A DNA stretch of 64,000 nucleotides from an uncultured Ruegeria sp. (GCF_947497005.1 NZ_CANMFF010000002.1:1-64000), one strand, 5' to 3'. Counted from the first letter of the stretch, positions 36,002 to 46,012 are shown. Translations and numbers: made by a program. The notes: a model not told the origin generated them from the sequence alone.

Positions 36002-36520
36002 TTACTTCAGGCGCAGCAGCCGGTCGAGCGAGATCGGGCCTGCACCATTGATCACGATCACCAGCATCAGAAACGTCCACATCGTACGCTGATCCATAAT
36101 GGATGGCGCTGCGTCGAACAGGCTGCCCAGTTTCACGCCATGTCCAGTGACATCGACAAGAGTCTGCACCCAGATGAAGCCGATCAAGCCCAGAGCGGCC
36201 AGACGCGTGAACAAGCCGACCAGCAACAAGGCAGGCAGGACGAACTCGGCAACCGTTCCAAAGAAAATGACGATGCGCTGGAAGAATGTCATCTGCGAGA
36301 CATCCCACAGCACCGCTTCTGCAGCCTTGGGGAAAATCTGACCGAAGGCGCCGCTGGACGGAGAAAAGATCGAGCCATCAATCTTCAGCAGGGCCGAATT
36401 CCAATAATAGACCAGAAGGACCGCGATAAAAACCAACCGCGCCAGCGTGGGCGTCAGCCAGTTGGACGCAAGGTCCACCTTTCCCAAAACGTTGTTGTGA
36501 AGTGAGATCAGGGCAGTCAT
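36002..36520 (-). CDS. bufD: BufD: DoxX family membrane protein of the bufferin operon
   Basis: The 172-residue protein has four hydrophobic segments and the DoxX start LARLVFIAVLLVYYWNSALLKID. DoxX proteins accompany many DUF2282/DUF692/DUF2063 operons. It overlaps bufC by 4 bp and is the last gene of the operon. Its proposed role there (respiratory or membrane partner) is not settled; the name rests on context. Confidence 0.85.
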   Translation of the reverse strand: MTALISLHNNVLGKVDLASNWLTPTLARLVFIAVLLVYYWNSALLKIDGSIFSPSSGAFGQIFPKAAEAVLWDVSQMTFFQRIVIFFGTVAEFVLPALLLVGLFTRLAALGLIGFIWVQTLVDVTGHGVKLGSLFDAAPSIMDQRTMWTFLMLVIVINGAGPISLDRLLRLK

Positions 36521-37278
36521 GTCTCTAGCCTTTCGATAGTCACAGATGTTATTGCACCGCCCTGTAGAAGCAGTGCCAGTGTGGTTCCAAGATCAAATTC
36601 CGGCAATTCCACAGCGGTTTTTTCAAATGCTTCGCCGATCGTATCGCCGTTTTTCATGTGGGCGATCCAGTTTGCTCCGCCTGCGGGCAGCAGTTGGGGG
36701 ATAGGGTCGAATTCCGGGCGTGTGATTAACACATCCTCGGCACGCGCATCCGGTTTTGGAGCATCCGTTTCAGTGTTGAAGCGCCAGATCGCGTGGACGG
36801 GCCAGTCCGAGCGGATCATCTGCATGGCCGGGGCAAAACGTAGCCTGGCCTGCATGACCTTTTCAGGGTCCACAGCCAGCGTCTCTGCCGGAGCAGGTTG
36901 GCTGTCGGCGGCGTGGTAAGAGTTGCGCAGGGCAAGTTCCAGCCGGGCCACATCTGGAAGGTAACCAAGATGCGAAAGCTGCTGCATTCCAGCTAGAAAA
37001 TCGGGGAACGCTTCGCCGTAAAACATCATCAGCGGTGAGGATGGCGGGTGCTGCCGCAGGAATATCCCCGCCAGCCCGTCCATATTCTGTGGCCCAAGCA
37101 ACTTGGTGATGACCGGAAACGCCTGATGCATGGCCTCGGTCAGCGAGACGGCGACATTATTGCGATAGACGCTGAACCGGCGACCAGCCGGTCGCGTCTC
37201 GGCGTCCAGCAAACCATCGGGGACGGGGGCCGAAGCATCCATCATGGCCGCGCGAAATTCGGATTGCGACACGCTCAT
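36517..37278 (-). CDS. bufC: BufC: DUF2063 (HvfC-like) MNIO partner protein
   Basis: The 253-residue protein starts with the DUF2063 helix set: [62 protein letters not shown], and [20 protein letters not shown]2063 proteins bind the leader of the precursor and present it to the DUF692 enzyme. The C-terminal half is less conserved. It overlaps bufB and bufD by 4 bp each, so all three are translationally coupled. Confidence 0.9.
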   Translation of the reverse strand: MSVSQSEFRAAMMDASAPVPDGLLDAETRPAGRRFSVYRNNVAVSLTEAMHQAFPVITKLLGPQNMDGLAGIFLRQHPPSSPLMMFYGEAFPDFLAGMQQLSHLGYLPDVARLELALRNSYHAADSQPAPAETLAVDPEKVMQARLRFAPAMQMIRSDWPVHAIWRFNTETDAPKPDARAEDVLITRPEFDPIPQLLPAGGANWIAHMKNGDTIGEAFEKTAVELPEFDLGTTLALLLQGGAITSVTIERLET

Positions 37279-38132
37279 GCCGGGATCCGTTCCAGGGCGG
37301 TTTGAGCACGCACTGCCTCATCACGCAGAACTGGCCAATCGGGGACATCGGTATCCCATTCGATGAGAACAGGTTTAGGACCCGAACGGTCCAGTACATA
37401 ATCCAACAGGCTCCAGACCGGATCGACCACTTCGCGCCCATGACTGTCGATCAGCAACGGATGGCCGTGGTCGTCTTCATCCTCATCATGGCCGCCAAGG
37501 TGAATTTCACCCACTTTATCAAGTGGGTAGGCGCCAATGTAACTCTGAGGAGAAAAGTCCAGATTGGTGGCAGAGACAAAAACGTTGTTTACATCCAGCA
37601 AAAGGCCACAGCCGGTGCGGCGCGCAATTTCCCGCAGAAAGTCGGGTTCAGACCATGTGCTCTCTTCAAATGCAAGATAGCTGGAAGGGTTTTCCAGCAG
37701 CATCTGCCGCCCGACAGTATCCTGTACCTGATCGATATGTTCACATACGCGCGTCAGAGTTTCGTCTGTATAAGGCAAGGGCAGTAGGTCATTGTAGAAA
37801 TGGGTATCATGAGTAGACCAGGCCAGATGCTCGGAAAAGCTGGCGGGGTTCAGCCAGCCGATCAGATGTTTCAGCCGGGCCAGATGATCGGGGTCCAGCG
37901 CGCCTTCGCTGCCGATGGACAGGCCAACGCCGTGGACCGAGATCGGGAATTGTTCGGAAAGATGGCGCAGCTGCGCCAAAGGACGCCCGCCGTCGCCCAT
38001 ATAGTTCTCGGCATGGATTTCCAGCCATGCAACGGGCTGCGCGTGTTCAAGTATCTGAGCGAAATGTTGCGGTTTGTAGCCAACGCCCGGCGCTGCGGGC
38101 AGACGGTTCGACCGGTGTGCATCATCCAACAT
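37275..38132 (-). CDS. bufB: BufB: DUF692 multinuclear non-heme iron oxygenase (MNIO)
   Basis: MNIO enzymes are TIM-barrel proteins with two or three iron ions; those of the bufferin type convert precursor cysteines to thiooxazoles. The 285-residue protein has the family hallmarks: [87 protein letters not shown] and [10 protein letters not shown]. Possible metal ligands are the His, Glu and Asp residues in these motifs. It follows bufA after 72 bp that contain a strong hairpin. Confidence 0.94.
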   Translation of the reverse strand: MLDDAHRSNRLPAAPGVGYKPQHFAQILEHAQPVAWLEIHAENYMGDGGRPLAQLRHLSEQFPISVHGVGLSIGSEGALDPDHLARLKHLIGWLNPASFSEHLAWSTHDTHFYNDLLPLPYTDETLTRVCEHIDQVQDTVGRQMLLENPSSYLAFEESTWSEPDFLREIARRTGCGLLLDVNNVFVSATNLDFSPQSYIGAYPLDKVGEIHLGGHDEDEDDHGHPLLIDSHGREVVDPVWSLLDYVLDRSGPKPVLIEWDTDVPDWPVLRDEAVRAQTALERIPA

Positions 38133-38160
38133 GGGCCAGTTCCTTGATCACGAAAGTGAA

Positions 38161-38184
38161 GGGGCGGGCGATGGTGCCCGCCCC
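38161..38184 (-). promoter_or_regulatory. Stable hairpin between bufA and bufB
   Basis: GGGGCGGGC and GCCCGCCCC pair around a 6-nt loop in the 72-bp gap. No T-run follows on the transcribed strand, so it is more likely a processing/stability element or weak attenuator that lets the precursor be made in excess of the enzymes. Confidence 0.7.
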
Positions 38185-38204
38185 CTGAATTCGTTAGGCC
38201 GACC

Positions 38205-38507
38205 TTATGCCGGCAGGTCGCGCTCCTGGGCTTCCAGCGAACCTTTGCGCGGTGTGCCGTCTGCCTCTGCAGGCAGTTCGATGTCCGCGCAGGTGCCTGC
38301 GTCGACCAGGGTCCATGCGTTGCCCTGGTAGTCAACAGTCGAGGTGCCCGCGCAGGTGGTGCCGGGGCCTGCGGCGCAGTCGTTCTGACCGGCCAGCGAT
38401 ACGCCATAGCATTTTTCTTTCGCCTGAGCGGTTGCTGTAGTTGCGGCGCCCGATACGGCGGCTGCGACTGCGGTTGCGATAACCAGGGACTTAGCTGTGT
38501 TCGACAT
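38205..38507 (-). CDS. bufA: BufA1: DUF2282 bufferin precursor
   Basis: The 100-residue protein has a signal peptide (AATTATAQA, cleavage near residue 29) and the four-cysteine DUF2282 core: C33 ([14 protein letters not shown]), C44, C52 (TTCAGTS) and C73 (GTCADI). Bufferins are exported copper-chelating ribosomal peptides in which an MNIO modifies cysteines; they buffer periplasmic copper. Which of the four are modified cannot be told. GAGGATTTCC precedes the ATG. It is the first gene of a four-gene operon. Confidence 0.92.
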   Translation of the reverse strand: MSNTAKSLVIATAVAAAVSGAATTATAQAKEKCYGVSLAGQNDCAAGPGTTCAGTSTVDYQGNAWTLVDAGTCADIELPAEADGTPRKGSLEAQERDLPA

Positions 38508-38728
38508 CTCGGAAATCCTCTTGATGACTGGGTATGTCTGCTTGTGACAATGACAAAGGTAGTGGTTTGATGGCCAGAGTTGAATTCACGAGCCCGTGTC
38601 TCACAAGCGCGTCAGGGGGCGGCATGCCCTCTTGAAGCGTAATGCATTGTTTTTGATGAAAAAAGGATGAAATGTTTCAATCTGACCCCAAATCGGGGGC
38701 CAGATTTCCAGCGATATACTGCCGAATG
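38508..38728. other. Bufferin operon promoter region
   Basis: 221 bp between the bufA start and the thrS stop, both genes on the minus strand. No gene. It should contain the copper- or stress-responsive promoter of the buf operon; I could not find a convincing known operator. Confidence 0.45.
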
Positions 38729-40687
38729 TTACAGCAGATCTGGTGGGGTAGCTGCCTGCGACAGCTCATTTGTTACAACGTCAAGCTCTTGAACATGCGT
38801 CTGTTTTTCACCCAGACGGCGGACGCTGACCGTGCGGTCTTCGACTTCGCGATGCCCAACGGCCAGAATCACCGGCACTTTGCCTACCGAATGCTCGCGA
38901 ACCTTGTAGTTGATCTTTTCGTTGCGAATGTCGGCTTCTGCCCGCACACCGGCAGCTCGCAGCGTTTCCACAACCTCGGCGACATATTCGTCGGCATCTG
39001 AAGTGATAGACGCAACCACGACCTGACGCGGAGCCAGCCAGAACGGCAGTTTGCCCGAGTGTTCCTCGATCAGGATGCCGATGAAGCGTTCGAACGATCC
39101 AAGGCAGGCGCGGTGCAGCATATAGGGACGGTGCTTCGACCCGTCTGCGCCGATAAAGTTCGCGTCCAGCCGTTCCGGCAGATTGGGATCAACCTGCAGG
39201 GTGCCGCACTGCCAGTTTCGCCCGATCGCATCGGTCAGAGTAAACTCGAGCTTGGGGCCGTAGAACGCGCCTTCGCCTTCCAGCAGCTCGAAATCATAGC
39301 CAGCGGCCTTGCAGGCATCACCCAGAGCCTCTTCCACGAAGTCCCAACTTTCATCCGTGCCAATCCGCTTTTCAGGGCGGGTCGACAGCTTGATAGTCCA
39401 GTCGTGGAAGCCAAGGTCCGCATAGACCTTGGACAAGAAGGCGATGAACTTGGCGGTCTCAGATTCGATCTGGTCCTCTGCACAGAAGATGTGACCATCG
39501 TCCTGCGTGAAACCACGAACGCGCATGATCCCGTGCAAAGCGCCTGATGGCTCGTAACGAGCACAGGAGCCGAACTCGGCCATGCGCAGCGGCAGGTCGC
39601 GATAGGACTTGAGGCCCTGATTGAACACCTGCACGTGGCAGGGACAGTTCATAGGCTTCAGCGCGTTGATTGCTTTCTCACGAGCATGATCCTCGTCCAC
39701 TTCGACGATGAACATGTTTTCCTGATATTTGTCCCAGTGACCTGATGCTTCCCACAATTTGCGGTCAACGACCTGCGGTGTGTTCACTTCTACATAGCCG
39801 TCACGGTCCTGCATCCGACGCATATAATCCTGCAAGGTGGTGTAGATTTTCCACCCGTTGGGATGCCAGAAGATCTGACCCGGTGCCTCCTCCTGCATGT
39901 GGAACAGGTTCATCTCGCGGCCCAGTTTGCGGTGGTCGCGCTTTGCGGCCTCTTCCAGCATGTGCAGGTGAGCTTTCAGCTTCTCTTTGCCGGTGAAGGC
40001 CACGCCATAGATGCGCTGCAGCATCGCGCGGTCACTGTCACCGCGCCAATAGGCGCCAGCGATTGACATCAGCTTGAATGCATCTCCGGGTACTTGACCG
40101 GTGTGTTGCAGGTGCGGGCCACGGCACAGATCCTGCCAGTGACCGTGCCAATACATACGCAGCGGCTCGTCGCCCGGAATGGCCTCGATCAGTTCGACCT
40201 TATAGGGCTCGTTGTTGGCCTCGTAGAACTCGATCGCGCGCCCACGGTCCCAAACTTCGGTGGTGACGGGATCGCGTTTGTTGATGATTTCTTTCATCTT
40301 TTTCTCGATCAGCCCGAGGTCTTCGGGCGTGAAAGGTTCCGCGCGGTCAAAGTCATAATACCAGCCGTTTTCGATCACGGGTCCGATCGTAACCTTGGTG
40401 GCGGGCCAGATTTCCTGAACGGCACGCGCCATGATATGGGCCAGATCGTGACGGATCAGCTCATTGGCTTGTTCTTCATCCTTCATGGTGTGGATGGCAA
40501 TCTGCGCGTCGGCTTCGATGGGCCATTGCAAATCCCAGTGCTTGCCGTCGACGGTGGCCGAGATGGCCTTTTTGGCCAGCGAAGTTGAGATGTCGGCAGC
40601 CACCTGTGCGGGCGTTACGCCTGCGTCAAAGGATCGGGAATTGCCATCGGGAAAAGTAAGAGAGACTGACTGTGAGTCCAGGGCCAT
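38729..40687 (-). CDS. thrS: Threonyl-tRNA synthetase
   Basis: The ATG at 40687 follows GGAGAGCCGAT; the 30-bp longer frame is not used. The product has 652 residues: TGS domain at about 1-65, editing domain with [11 protein letters not shown] and [12 protein letters not shown], the class II core with the motif 2 region [35 protein letters not shown], and a C-terminal anticodon-binding domain. It charges tRNA-Thr. Confidence 0.98.
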   Translation of the reverse strand: MALDSQSVSLTFPDGNSRSFDAGVTPAQVAADISTSLAKKAISATVDGKHWDLQWPIEADAQIAIHTMKDEEQANELIRHDLAHIMARAVQEIWPATKVTIGPVIENGWYYDFDRAEPFTPEDLGLIEKKMKEIINKRDPVTTEVWDRGRAIEFYEANNEPYKVELIEAIPGDEPLRMYWHGHWQDLCRGPHLQHTGQVPGDAFKLMSIAGAYWRGDSDRAMLQRIYGVAFTGKEKLKAHLHMLEEAAKRDHRKLGREMNLFHMQEEAPGQIFWHPNGWKIYTTLQDYMRRMQDRDGYVEVNTPQVVDRKLWEASGHWDKYQENMFIVEVDEDHAREKAINALKPMNCPCHVQVFNQGLKSYRDLPLRMAEFGSCARYEPSGALHGIMRVRGFTQDDGHIFCAEDQIESETAKFIAFLSKVYADLGFHDWTIKLSTRPEKRIGTDESWDFVEEALGDACKAAGYDFELLEGEGAFYGPKLEFTLTDAIGRNWQCGTLQVDPNLPERLDANFIGADGSKHRPYMLHRACLGSFERFIGILIEEHSGKLPFWLAPRQVVVASITSDADEYVAEVVETLRAAGVRAEADIRNEKINYKVREHSVGKVPVILAVGHREVEDRTVSVRRLGEKQTHVQELDVVTNELSQAATPPDLL

Positions 40688-40717
40688 ATCGGCTCTCCTC
40701 GTCGGTTTGGCGCCCAC

Positions 40718-40881
40718 TGAACGCCCGGTTGCGGGTTATGTGTGTTCGGCTGATTTGGCAGGCGCAGCAATTTCTGTCAAGTGTCGCGGGTTGTTTTCGC
40801 TGACGTTATGAGAGTACGAATTCAGGAATTGCGACCGACCTGCTGGCGTGCATGATGTTCCTGAAAGAGAAAGAGGACTTC
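40718..40881. other. Divergent promoter region between thrS and a hydrolase
   Basis: No gene. It contains the thrS promoter and the promoter of the hydrolase pair on the other strand. Confidence 0.4.
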
Positions 40882-41634
40882 ATGGCAGCGACGGATTTTC
40901 TGGAAACAGCGCAAGGGCGGCGACTGGCCTATCACCAAAGCCAAGGATCAGGGCCGACCATAGTATTTCTGGGCGGGCTCAAATCCGACATGGAAGGCAC
41001 CAAGGCCGTGCATCTCGACGCTTGGGCGCAGGCGCGAGGGCGATCGTTTTTGCGATTTGACTATTCTGGCCACGGTGAAAGCTCGGGCGTGTTCACGGAT
41101 GGCTGCATAGGAGACTGGCACCAGGACACTTTGGCTGCTGTCAGCGAATTGACGAAAGGACCCTTGATTGTTGTCGGGTCTTCAATGGGAGGTTGGCAAG
41201 CCTTATTGTTGGCCCGGTCCATGCCGGAACGGATTGCGGGAATGGTCACGATCGCTGCCGCCCCGGACTTTACGGAAGATGGGTATTGGGCGTCATTCAG
41301 CGACGATCAAAAAGCTGCGTTGAACACCGTCGGCCATGTCGAGCTGCCGTCTGACTACATGGAGCCATACATAATCACCAAGCGGATGATCGAAGACGGG
41401 CGGCAAAATTTGGTTCTGCGTAGGGCTTTGGACCTACCGTTCCCGGTTCGGTTCTTGCAGGGAACTGCAGATACAGCTGTTTCGACTGAAACAGCCATGC
41501 GGCTGCTGGAACATGCGACGGGTCCGAATATACGGCTTCTTTTGGTCAAGGACGCCGACCACCGGTTTTCGGACGAGACATGTCTGGGCTTGATCGAGAC
41601 GGCCGTTCTGAATGTGTTGGGAGAAGTATTATGA
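40882..41634 (+). CDS. Alpha/beta hydrolase (ABHD10/thioesterase-like)
   Basis: I use the ATG at 40882 after GAGGACTTC (250 residues); an upstream ATG at 40852 lacks a site. The nucleophile elbow is VVGSSMGGWQALLLA, the oxyanion region FLGGLKSDMEGTKA and FDYSGHGESSG resemble ABHD10-type esterases, with acid in GTADTAVS and His in KDADHRFS. It overlaps the next hydrolase by 4 bp. Substrate unknown. Confidence 0.87.
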   Translation: MAATDFLETAQGRRLAYHQSQGSGPTIVFLGGLKSDMEGTKAVHLDAWAQARGRSFLRFDYSGHGESSGVFTDGCIGDWHQDTLAAVSELTKGPLIVVGSSMGGWQALLLARSMPERIAGMVTIAAAPDFTEDGYWASFSDDQKAALNTVGHVELPSDYMEPYIITKRMIEDGRQNLVLRRALDLPFPVRFLQGTADTAVSTETAMRLLEHATGPNIRLLLVKDADHRFSDETCLGLIETAVLNVLGEVL

Positions 41635-42623
41635 GGCGCTTTGGCTGGTTTCTGGGGCGAATTCTTCTGGCGTTGATTGTCCTCAGCGGCCTCATCTATT
41701 GGTTCGGCCCGAGGGAAGAAGTGAACCTGCACCCGACTTTTGACTCTCGAAAGTTTGGCGAAGGCGTGCAGGTCTATTTTGAAAGCACTGAATCCACCTT
41801 CGACGATATTGTTCCAGGTGTCGAAAAGCGTGTGGTCTGGCAGGATGGGCACAAGGAACAGCGGACGCCATATTCCGTTCTGTACATCCACGGCTTTTCG
41901 GCAAGTTCCGAGGAAATTCGGCCCGTGCCTGATCTGGTGGCGGACGCGTTGAGGGCAAATCTGGTTTACACGCGCTTGCAGGGCCATGGTCGGCATGGAT
42001 CAGCGATGGCAGACGGTACAGCCTCGGGCTGGATGGATGACGCTGCAGAAGGGTTAGCGGCTGCGCGCGCGGTTGGCGACAAGGTGATCGTGATTTCCAC
42101 CTCGACCGGGGGGACATTGGCTGCCGCTGCTGCGCTGGACGCCGATCTCAGCAAGGATGTGGTCGGTATGATCTTTGTTTCTCCTAATTTCGGCGTAAAT
42201 ACCGTAGCTGCATGGGTGCCTTCCCTACCTTGGGCGAGGAATTGGTTACCGATCCTAATGGGGTCAGAGCGTGACGTGTCAGGACCGGACCCAGAGAAAA
42301 ATAAATTTTGGTCAGCAATTTATCCATGGGAAGCCGTCGTGCCGATGTCTGTTCTGGTAGACACGGTCTATGCGCTGGATTTCTCAGGCGCTCTGGTGCC
42401 GGCACTGTTCTGGTTCTCGGACGATGATCAGGTTGTGCGCCCGGACCGGACTCACAAGGTCGCCAAGGCTTGGGGGGCTCCGGCAACAGTCGAGTTGGTC
42501 ACGATGGGTCCTGAGGATGATCCCGCGTCGCACGTAATTGCAGGGCGGTTGATGTCGCCGGGACAAACCGACGCTGCCGTTGCAGGTATTTTGAATTGGC
42601 TGAAAGGGCTAGGGATAGAGTGA
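41631..42623 (+). CDS. Membrane-anchored alpha/beta hydrolase
   Basis: The ATG at 41631 lies in the ATGA overlap with the previous gene; 330 residues. One N-terminal hydrophobic segment (about 5-26) anchors or exports the protein. IHGFSASSEEIRP, RLQGHGRHG, the elbow VISTSTGGTLAAAAA (S in S-T-S-T-G rather than G-x-S-x-G), SDDDQVVRPD and PASHVIAG supply the expected triad. The coupling suggests joint action with the preceding hydrolase, one cytoplasmic and one periplasmic. Confidence 0.85.
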   Translation: MRRFGWFLGRILLALIVLSGLIYWFGPREEVNLHPTFDSRKFGEGVQVYFESTESTFDDIVPGVEKRVVWQDGHKEQRTPYSVLYIHGFSASSEEIRPVPDLVADALRANLVYTRLQGHGRHGSAMADGTASGWMDDAAEGLAAARAVGDKVIVISTSTGGTLAAAAALDADLSKDVVGMIFVSPNFGVNTVAAWVPSLPWARNWLPILMGSERDVSGPDPEKNKFWSAIYPWEAVVPMSVLVDTVYALDFSGALVPALFWFSDDDQVVRPDRTHKVAKAWGAPATVELVTMGPEDDPASHVIAGRLMSPGQTDAAVAGILNWLKGLGIE

Positions 42624-42647
42624 ACACCGGTCAGACGAGGGTGAAAA

Positions 42648-43280
42648 ATGCGTAAACCGGGCAGCATGTGGAGCCTGGAGACTCTGGGTCGTGTGCGCTT
42701 GTCCCGGCACTTCTTCATGCGCGATTTTTTATATTCCGAGATTGGTAATCTCCACGAGAAGCAGAACATCCCAGACAACCCGGACCTCGCGATCGAAACA
42801 GGTCGTGCGTTTTGCGAAACGCTTCTTGATCCTTTGGAGGAGACGTTTGGCCGGATTGCCGTGCGATCTGGTTATCGCTCACCGTCCTTGAACCAGTTTG
42901 GGAATGAAAACAAACTGAACTGCGCCCGAAACGACAACCCACTGGAATGCCATATCTGGGACCGTGGAGAAGGGGACGCGCGGATCGCCGGGGCGTCCGT
43001 CGTTATCCCATGGTTTGCGGATCAATATGCGCAGGGCCGGGATTGGCGGGATCTGGCATGGTGGATGCACGATCATCTGGAGTATTCCGAGATCTGGTTT
43101 TTCCCAAAACTCTGCGCGTTCAATCTGGTGTGGCGGCCCAAGCCCCATCGTCGGATCGACAGTTACATTGCGCCGCGTGGATGTCTGTTGCATCCGGCTG
43201 CTGAACCCGGTGAGAACCTTTCAGCCCGGCAAACTCGTTACGCTGATTTTCCAGCATTTCGTGCAATCGCCTATCCGTGA
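42648..43280 (+). CDS. Hypothetical protein, peptidase M15-like
   Basis: The 210-residue protein contains SGYRSPSLNQFGNENKLNCARNDNPLECHIWD and WWMHDHLEYSEIWFFPKL. The Y-R-S ... H-x-W-D ... H-D-H-L layout resembles the zinc D,D-/L,D-carboxypeptidase family M15, with possible ligands His and Asp. There is no signal peptide, which is unusual for a wall enzyme. Function is uncertain. It follows the membrane hydrolase by 24 bp. Confidence 0.65.
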   Translation: MRKPGSMWSLETLGRVRLSRHFFMRDFLYSEIGNLHEKQNIPDNPDLAIETGRAFCETLLDPLEETFGRIAVRSGYRSPSLNQFGNENKLNCARNDNPLECHIWDRGEGDARIAGASVVIPWFADQYAQGRDWRDLAWWMHDHLEYSEIWFFPKLCAFNLVWRPKPHRRIDSYIAPRGCLLHPAAEPGENLSARQTRYADFPAFRAIAYP

Positions 43281-43364
43281 AGTTTTCCTTGCCCGGATGC
43301 GGCAAAACTTTCATCCTGAGCGTAAATGGAAGGACTCGGACAACCGAGCAGATGGAGGCCCCGC

Positions 43365-44075
43365 GTGATCGAGTCGCTGGTGTTGTTGCCTGGATTGATG
43401 TGTGACGCCCGACTGTTTCGCCCTCAAATCGAGGTGCTGTCGCGAGCGCGGCCCGTGACTGTCGCGCCGATATCCGCAGGTGAGCGAATCGAAGAAATCG
43501 CCTCGGGTCTGTTGGATCAATTGCCACATCGGTTTGCGTTGGCCGGGCTGAGCATGGGCGGTGTTGTGGCGCTCGAGCTGATCCGCCGGGCACCAGAACG
43601 GGTGTCGCGCCTGTGCCTGATGTCGACAGATGCTCAGGCGGATACTCCTCAGATCGCTGCCAGTCGCGAGGATATGATCATTGGTGCCCAGGGGGGGCGG
43701 CTGGAAGAGGTCGTCCGCCAACTGGTCGGGACTGACACGTTGGCGCCGGGACCAAAGCGAATTCCTATCCTGAACGACCTTTTGACAATGGCGAATGATC
43801 TGGGCGCTGAGACGTTTGTACGTCAAATGCGTGCCTTGCAACGCCGCCCGGACCAGCAGGGCACGTTGCGCCGCATCAAAGTCCCCACTTTGGTCATCTG
43901 CGGCGTGCATGACACTCTCATCCCCGTCAAACGGCATTCCTTCATGTCTGATCTGATACCGGGGGCGGAGTTGCGGGTCGTCGAAAGTGCAGGGCATCTG
44001 CTGACACTTGAAGCACCCGATACCGCGAACGAAGCCCTGGAAACCCGGCTGAATATCCCGCAGCGGTTCGGCTAA
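43365..44075 (+). CDS. Alpha/beta hydrolase
   Basis: The frame is open from 43326, but a GTG at 43365 is preceded by GGAGGCCCCGC and gives the natural start VIESLVLLPGLMCDARLF, 236 residues. The nucleophile elbow is LAGLSMGGVVALEL, the acid is in CGVHDTLIP and the His in ESAGHLLTLE, so the triad is intact. Similar to small esterases and enol-lactonase-like enzymes; substrate unknown. Convergent overlap of 4 bp with the DUF6151-like gene. Confidence 0.88.
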   Translation: MIESLVLLPGLMCDARLFRPQIEVLSRARPVTVAPISAGERIEEIASGLLDQLPHRFALAGLSMGGVVALELIRRAPERVSRLCLMSTDAQADTPQIAASREDMIIGAQGGRLEEVVRQLVGTDTLAPGPKRIPILNDLLTMANDLGAETFVRQMRALQRRPDQQGTLRRIKVPTLVICGVHDTLIPVKRHSFMSDLIPGAELRVVESAGHLLTLEAPDTANEALETRLNIPQRFG

Positions 44076-44665
44076 GGATAAAGCGCTGCGCGTTCGTCTT
44101 TCGAAATCACATTTGGCGTTACCGTGGCTTTGCCGGTCTCATGGTCGAAGAACGGTGTGTTCTTCCACCGTCCTGACAGGCGTGAGCCCAAGGCGCGGCG
44201 CAAGAGGCCAAATACGGCAAACCTGACCTTTTCGTGTTTTTGTTTGCTGTTGGGTTGAGGGACAAACCCGCGTGTTGTGATCGGGCCCAATGCCGAGACA
44301 TCACCGGTAATCCTGTCGGCAATAAACCCGGCAAACGGAAGGTTCGGTTTCGGAGGGGTGGTCGCAAGCGGGGCGTTGCAGCAGCTGGCGTACCATCGCA
44401 ACATGCCCTTAGGGCTGAGCTTCATAGCCGAAAGAAACTGTTCGCCGGAATCGATTTCAATTTCATCCGGCGCCATCTGAAAAATGTCAACGGGTCCGGG
44501 GGCCGGATCCGGTTGCCCAAAATACAGCTGAGCAGCACGGCAATCATGACAAAAGCATTCGACATGCGTTCCAAGCCGAACGCCCCGATCCGAGATATGC
44601 CCGGTCAACTGGCCGCAAGTGCAGGAAAAGGCCAGGCCACCATGTGCGGGCCCGCCCTTGTCCAT
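44072..44665 (-). CDS. GFA-like zinc-binding protein (DUF6151-like)
   Basis: The 197-residue protein has the cysteine layout of glutathione-dependent formaldehyde-activating-type proteins: CTCG near residue 15, CFCHDC near 37, and SCCNAP near 94, which bind zinc. The C-terminal half (LLRRALGSRLSGRWKNTPFFD) supports the DUF6151 group. No formaldehyde genes are adjacent. Its ATG overlaps the phaZ stop by one base (TGATG), so it is translated with phaZ. Confidence 0.8.
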   Translation of the reverse strand: MDKGGPAHGGLAFSCTCGQLTGHISDRGVRLGTHVECFCHDCRAAQLYFGQPDPAPGPVDIFQMAPDEIEIDSGEQFLSAMKLSPKGMLRWYASCCNAPLATTPPKPNLPFAGFIADRITGDVSALGPITTRGFVPQPNSKQKHEKVRFAVFGLLRRALGSRLSGRWKNTPFFDHETGKATVTPNVISKDERAALYP

Positions 44666-45936
44666 CAGGCGACTTTGTTGGTGTTTGCAGCGCGCCGGCT
44701 CTTCTTGCGGCTGTTTTCGTTCATGAAATCAATCACGAGCGGGCGAATGTTGTCGCGCCAGCTACGGCCTGCGAAGATGCCATAGTGACCTGCGCCGGGT
44801 TCCACGTGGCTGGCTTTTTTGCTGTCTGGCAAACCGGTGCACAGATCGAGTGCGGCAATACACTGCCCGGGTGCTGAAATGTCATCATTCGCACCTTCAA
44901 CGGATTTTACCGCAACATCGGTAATCTTTCCGATATCCACCTTGTGACCGGCAACGACAAATTCGTTGCGCGCAATCTCACGATTTTTGAAGATACGTTC
45001 GACGGTCGACAAATAGAACTCGGCGGTCATGTCCATGACAGCAAGGTATTCATCATAGAAACGGTTATGTGCATCCAGATCCGAAGCTTCGTCGCGGGCA
45101 ACGCGCTGAATCTGATCCGAAAACGCCTTGGAATGGCGATCCGCATTCATCGACATGAACGAGGCCAGTTGCAGCAAGCCAGGGTAGACCATGCGCCCGA
45201 CACCTTTGTACTTGAACCCGACCCGTTGAATCATGGTCTCTTCCAGCTGCCCCATTGTGACACGTCGACCGAAATCGGTTACATCCGTGGGTGTCGCATC
45301 CGGGTCAACCGGCCCGCCAATGAGTGTTAGCGTGCTGGGTTGGGCCTTGGGTTCCAACTCGGCCAGATAGGCTGTGGCTGCCAAAGTCAGAGGGGCAGGC
45401 TGACAAATTGCAACGACATGAGTGTCCGGCCCCAGTTCTTTCATGAAATCTACAAGGTAGAGCGTGTAGTCCTCGACATCGAACTTGCCCGCAGACACAG
45501 GAATATCACGCGCGTTATGCCAATCGGTGATATAAACCTCACAATTGACCAGCAGGCTTTTGACGGTCGAGCGCAGCAGCGTGGCATAGTGGCCGGACAT
45601 TGGCGCAACCAACAGAACCTTGCGTGGTTGCTCTTCCCGGCCGTTAACGCGGAAATGAACCAGATCGCCAAAGGGGCGTTCCAGAACCGTCGTGATCTCG
45701 ACCAGGTGATCCTTGCCGTCTTCGCAGGTGAAGGTTCGAATACCCCAGTCCGGTTTGACAACCATCCGCTGGAAGGTCCGCTCGGTTACCTCACCCCAGG
45801 CAGCCATCCAGTTGAACGCGGGGTTGGGAACCATGGAAAACATTGGATAAGATGCCATCGCGCTGGCCGTTGCACCCAGCCACTGGTTGGTGTTGCGCAT
45901 GGTTTCCATAAGGTCGTAGGTCATCATGTAGCGCAT
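44665..45936 (-). CDS. phaZ: Intracellular PHA depolymerase
   Basis: PhaZ degrades stored polyhydroxyalkanoate. The ATG at 45936 follows AGGAGGCCCC; the extra 105 codons upstream are in the promoter region and are excluded: 423 residues. The catalytic cysteine sits in VVAICQPAPLTLAA, the PhaZ version of the lipase box. The His is expected in VEPGAGHYGIFAG and the acid in GANDDISAPGQ. It diverges from phaC across 111 bp and is coupled to the GFA-like gene. Confidence 0.95.
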   Translation of the reverse strand: MRYMMTYDLMETMRNTNQWLGATASAMASYPMFSMVPNPAFNWMAAWGEVTERTFQRMVVKPDWGIRTFTCEDGKDHLVEITTVLERPFGDLVHFRVNGREEQPRKVLLVAPMSGHYATLLRSTVKSLLVNCEVYITDWHNARDIPVSAGKFDVEDYTLYLVDFMKELGPDTHVVAICQPAPLTLAATAYLAELEPKAQPSTLTLIGGPVDPDATPTDVTDFGRRVTMGQLEETMIQRVGFKYKGVGRMVYPGLLQLASFMSMNADRHSKAFSDQIQRVARDEASDLDAHNRFYDEYLAVMDMTAEFYLSTVERIFKNREIARNEFVVAGHKVDIGKITDVAVKSVEGANDDISAPGQCIAALDLCTGLPDSKKASHVEPGAGHYGIFAGRSWRDNIRPLVIDFMNENSRKKSRRAANTNKVA

Positions 45937-46012
45937 AGAAGGGGCCTCCTGAGTGTCAGTCTGAATGTTCGGACCATTCGTCGCTTTGCCCCCCAGCACC
46001 CACGACGTTATT

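Noticed and set aside
38672..39001. Plus-strand frame over the thrS 3' end
   Set aside because: Antisense to thrS and without family features.
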